Positions 14,014-16,344 of a stretch of DNA of 16,344 bases are shown piece by piece. The notes under the pieces were generated by a model, which searched no databases, was not told the DNA's origin, and worked only from the letters and a program-made list of their open reading frames with translations. Made by a program: the position numbers and the translations under genes. The stretch is from JAHEFT01 sp964443145 (GTDB taxonomy: Bacteria > Pseudomonadota > Gammaproteobacteria > Xanthomonadales > SZUA-36), in assembly GCA_964443145.1 (NCBI GenBank), contig CAYUBS010000062.1:1-16344 (forward strand). Reading direction: 5' to 3'. The first letter of the stretch is position 1. The number at the start of each line of letters is the position of its first letter.

Positions 14014-15060
14014 TCAGTCGTTACCGCACACCGCTGCCTCAAAGCACAGGCCTTCCCCACCCGCCGGGATTTTTCCGGTCCTGTCGAAGATACCTGACAT
14101 GCGCAGGTTGGCGATGTCGACTGTTTCGCCGGACACGGTGACCAGGGTGACGTGATCAATGGCCATGTCCTTTGCCGGGTTCTGTACGCCGCCGGTGGTC
14201 GCAAGGCGGATATAGTCACGGCCGTGACGCTGCTCATGCAGGTAAGAATGGACGTGGCCATAAAATACGGTGTAAGGCCGGTCTTGCAGGGCAGCCTCAA
14301 TGGTGGAGAACCGCTCCTCAGCGGGGCGCTCCCAGGCTGGCTTGTGCATCAGCAGGAATGTCCAGCGTACGTCCGGATTCTGTGCGATTACACCGCGGAA
14401 ATACCCGGCCTGTTGCTCACTGATCCGGCCACTCTTGCGCTCAGTCAGCTTGCCGTATTCGGTTCCGGGCAACGCTTCCCAGCCTTGTTCGTCGATGATG
14501 CGGATGGCTTCGTCACGGATGTCGGAGATTTCTTCCTGAAACTCAGGCGGGTTGTCCTCGGTATCCAGCACCAGGAATAACGTGTCCTTATAGATGAAGT
14601 GGTAATAGCGCCGGCCATAGCGCTCTTCCCACACTTCCCACATCCTCGGGTTGGTCAGGTCATGGTTGCCACCCGTGTAAAACACCGGGGCGCGGGCGCG
14701 ATCGGCGCGCTGATCAAATGACCCCCATTCTCGGGACAGCTGATCCTGGTCGGTAGTGCCGCCTTCAATCAGGTCACCCACGTTGACGATGAACTCCGGC
14801 CGCAGCAGGTTCAGCTGCGCAACGGCTACTTCGAACACACCCGGGCGCTCACCACCGGTCAGGTCGGAAAAAACGGCAAACGTAAATTTACTCTCTTCAT
14901 TGTCGAAGTTGTCATGCGTCCAGGGCGTCAGTTCACCAGCCACGTCCGATTGAAATACCGATGGTTGAGCCTCGGCGGGCTGAATAGACGGTGTGCTGGC
15001 GGCGCAGGCAGACAACAGGACCAGGGCTGCCAGACAAGACAGAGAACGGCTGATCGTCAT
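14014..15060 (-). CDS. Metallophosphoesterase (calcineurin-like) lipoprotein
   Basis: This is a 348-residue protein with a lipoprotein signal peptide: hydrophobic core LAALVLL and lipobox L-S-A-C at 16-19, so Cys19 would be lipidated and the enzyme membrane-anchored on the periplasmic side or outer membrane. Calcineurin-fold motifs are FSDLTGG (Asp66), VNVGDLIEGG (Asp96), GGNHD (Asn132, His133), LLMHKP (His239) and YGHVHSY (His269, His271). These bind a two-metal centre that hydrolyses phosphoesters. The first motif reads D-L-T instead of the common D-x-H, so one metal ligand is changed; I believe related proteins with S-D-x-T-G exist, making this a subfamily trait rather than damage. The ATG lies two bases after the fumarase stop on the same strand, so the two are likely co-translated. 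Substrate unknown. Confidence 0.88.
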   Translation of the reverse strand: MTISRSLSCLAALVLLSACAASTPSIQPAEAQPSVFQSDVAGELTPWTHDNFDNEESKFTFAVFSDLTGGERPGVFEVAVAQLNLLRPEFIVNVGDLIEGGTTDQDQLSREWGSFDQRADRARAPVFYTGGNHDLTNPRMWEVWEERYGRRYYHFIYKDTLFLVLDTEDNPPEFQEEISDIRDEAIRIIDEQGWEALPGTEYGKLTERKSGRISEQQAGYFRGVIAQNPDVRWTFLLMHKPAWERPAEERFSTIEAALQDRPYTVFYGHVHSYLHEQRHGRDYIRLATTGGVQNPAKDMAIDHVTLVTVSGETVDIANLRMSGIFDRTGKIPAGGEGLCFEAAVCGND

Positions 15061-15062
15061 GA

Positions 15063-16344
15063 TCAGGCTTCCGCTATTTTCAAACGCCAGGTTTCCGGTC
15101 CGGATTTGTGGACGGCATCACCGTTCACATCAACCGCTACCGTCACCGGCATATCCTGCACGTCGAACTCGTAAATTGCTTCCATTCCCATTTCCGGAAA
15201 GCCCAGCACTTTGGCCGATTTGATCGCCTGGGCGACCAGGTAAGCTGCACCGCCAACGGCCATCAGGTAAACGGCCTTGTTGTCGCGGATGGCCTCGATC
15301 GCAGCAGGACCGCGCTCGGCTTTGCCGATCATGCCCATCAGCCCGGTCTGTTCCAGCATGGTGCGGGTGAACTTGTCCATCCGGGTCGCCGTGGTGGGTC
15401 CGGCCGGGCCGACCACTTCATCTCGTACCGGGTCGACCGGGCCAACGTAGTAAATGAAACGCCCGGTCAGATCGACCGGCAGCTCTTCACCGGCCGCCAT
15501 CATGTCGACCATTTTCTTATGCGCCGCATCACGGCCGGTCAGCATTTTGCCGTTGAGCAGCAAGGTGTCGCCCGGCTTCCAGCCGGCGATCTCTTCACGT
15601 GTGACCGTGTTCAGGTTGACTTGCTTCACGTTGCCGCCGCCCTCGCGGGCCACTTGCGGCCAGTCATCCAGGCTGGGTGCTGCGAGCCGCGCCGGGCCGG
15701 TGCCGTCGAGTGTGAAATGGGTGTGGCGGGTGGCTGCACAATTGGGGATCATGGCAATGGCCTTGTTGGCCGCGTGGGTAGGAAAGTCTTTGACCTTTAC
15801 GTCGAGCACCGTGGTGAGGCCACCCAGCCCCTGCGCGCCGATGCCCAGACGGTTAACCTTGTCGTACAGTTCCAGCCGTAGCTCCTCGGAGCGGTTTTTC
15901 GCACCCCTTTCTTTCAGTTCGTGGATGTCGATCGGGTCCAGCAAGGCCTCCTTGGCCAGGATCATGGCCTTTTCAGCCGTACCGCCCACGCCGATGCCCA
16001 GCATGCCGGGCGGACACCAGCCGGCACCCATCAGTGGAACCATCTGCAACACCCAGTCGACCAGCGAATCGGACGGGTTGAGCATGGCGAATTTGGTTTT
16101 GGCTTCCGAGCCGCCGCCCTTGGCCGCCACGTGCACTTCCAGCTTATCGCCGGGAACGATCTCGTAGTGGATTACGCAAGGGGTGTTATCGCCCGTATTC
16201 CTGCGCGCGCCGTCCGGGTCTTCCAGGATCGAGGCACGCAGCTTGTTGTCCGGGTTCATGTAGGCGCGGCGCACGCCCTCGTTGACCATGTCCGTCACGC
16301 TCAAATCGCCTTCCCACTGCACATTCATGCCCACATGCAGGAAC
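15063..16344 (-). CDS. fumA: Fumarate hydratase class I, single-chain Fe-S type (5' end outside window)
   Basis: The frame stays open to the window edge, so the start lies beyond 16344; the GTG at 16334 and ATG at 16328 are internal. About 427 of roughly 500 residues are present. The enzyme interconverts fumarate and malate in the TCA cycle using an oxygen-sensitive [4Fe-4S] cluster. Two of the three cluster cysteines are visible, in GWCPPGMLGIGVGG and IPNCAATRHTH; the third, expected in a C-Q-D-T-G motif just upstream of LHVGMNVQWEG, falls outside. The C-terminal domain of the family (LLLNGKMLTGRDAAHKKM, YYVGPVDPVRDEVVGPAGPTTATRMD) is complete and fused in the same chain, unlike the two-subunit tartrate dehydratase form. 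The stop lies two bases before the metallophosphoesterase ATG. Assignment is firm; fumA versus fumB naming is a convention. Confidence 0.93.
   Translation of the reverse strand, partial: FLHVGMNVQWEGDLSVTDMVNEGVRRAYMNPDNKLRASILEDPDGARRNTGDNTPCVIHYEIVPGDKLEVHVAAKGGGSEAKTKFAMLNPSDSLVDWVLQMVPLMGAGWCPPGMLGIGVGGTAEKAMILAKEALLDPIDIHELKERGAKNRSEELRLELYDKVNRLGIGAQGLGGLTTVLDVKVKDFPTHAANKAIAMIPNCAATRHTHFTLDGTGPARLAAPSLDDWPQVAREGGGNVKQVNLNTVTREEIAGWKPGDTLLLNGKMLTGRDAAHKKMVDMMAAGEELPVDLTGRFIYYVGPVDPVRDEVVGPAGPTTATRMDKFTRTMLEQTGLMGMIGKAERGPAAIEAIRDNKAVYLMAVGGAAYLVAQAIKSAKVLGFPEMGMEAIYEFDVQDMPVTVAVDVNGDAVHKSGPETWRLKIAEA

Noticed and set aside
1..16344. CRISPR array, transposon ends, tRNA, defence system or prophage
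   Set aside because: On reading both strands I found no regularly spaced repeats, terminal inverted repeats, cloverleaf-like RNA, nuclease or recombinase motifs.

Overview
This 16.3 kb window looks like a piece of a Gram-negative, probably gammaproteobacterial, chromosome. It is moderately GC-rich and gene-dense, and many of its products carry Sec or lipoprotein signal peptides. A single-chain class I fumarase and an acyl-CoA dehydrogenase stand among poorly characterised exported enzymes. I cannot name the genus. I see no rRNA, tRNA, CRISPR array, transposase, integrase or prophage gene, and no gene-free stretch over 300 bases.

Layout. (1) 1-3220, + strand: the 3' part of an acyl-CoA dehydrogenase gene, a short gap containing a perfect palindrome, then an exported CotH-family kinase-like protein. 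(2) 3217-5435, - strand: an exported DUF3604 (PHP-like) protein followed by a small cupin whose reading frame appears to overlap the DUF3604 stop codon. (3) 5521-5940, + strand: a RidA-family protein lacking the usual imine-binding arginine. (4) 5930-8723, - strand: a membrane protein fusing a dicarboxylate/cation symporter-type domain to a periplasmic solute-binding domain, overlapping a small exported protein made of two repeats. (5) 8798-9706, + strand, and 9708-10997, - strand: two different exported serine hydrolases of the beta-lactamase/penicillin-binding fold, tail to tail. (6) 10994-16344, - strand: fumarase, a metallophosphoesterase lipoprotein, then an exported dikinase-like protein that overlaps the second serine hydrolase by ATGA.

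The most unusual items are the exported 974-residue protein and the symporter/solute-binding fusion. The 974-residue protein has a phosphohistidine domain placed before an ATP-grasp domain. That order resembles glucan, water dikinases rather than PEP synthase, yet the protein has a signal peptide. The fusion has lost the hallmark transport motifs and gained a membrane segment that would place its binding domain in the periplasm. Several products (CotH-like kinase, dikinase-like protein, metallophosphoesterase, DUF3604 protein, two serine hydrolases) are predicted to act outside the cytoplasm on phosphoryl or acyl groups. Whether they work together is inference; only tight spacing links any of them. 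Strand switches are frequent, and the three convergent gene pairs leave no room for ordinary terminators.
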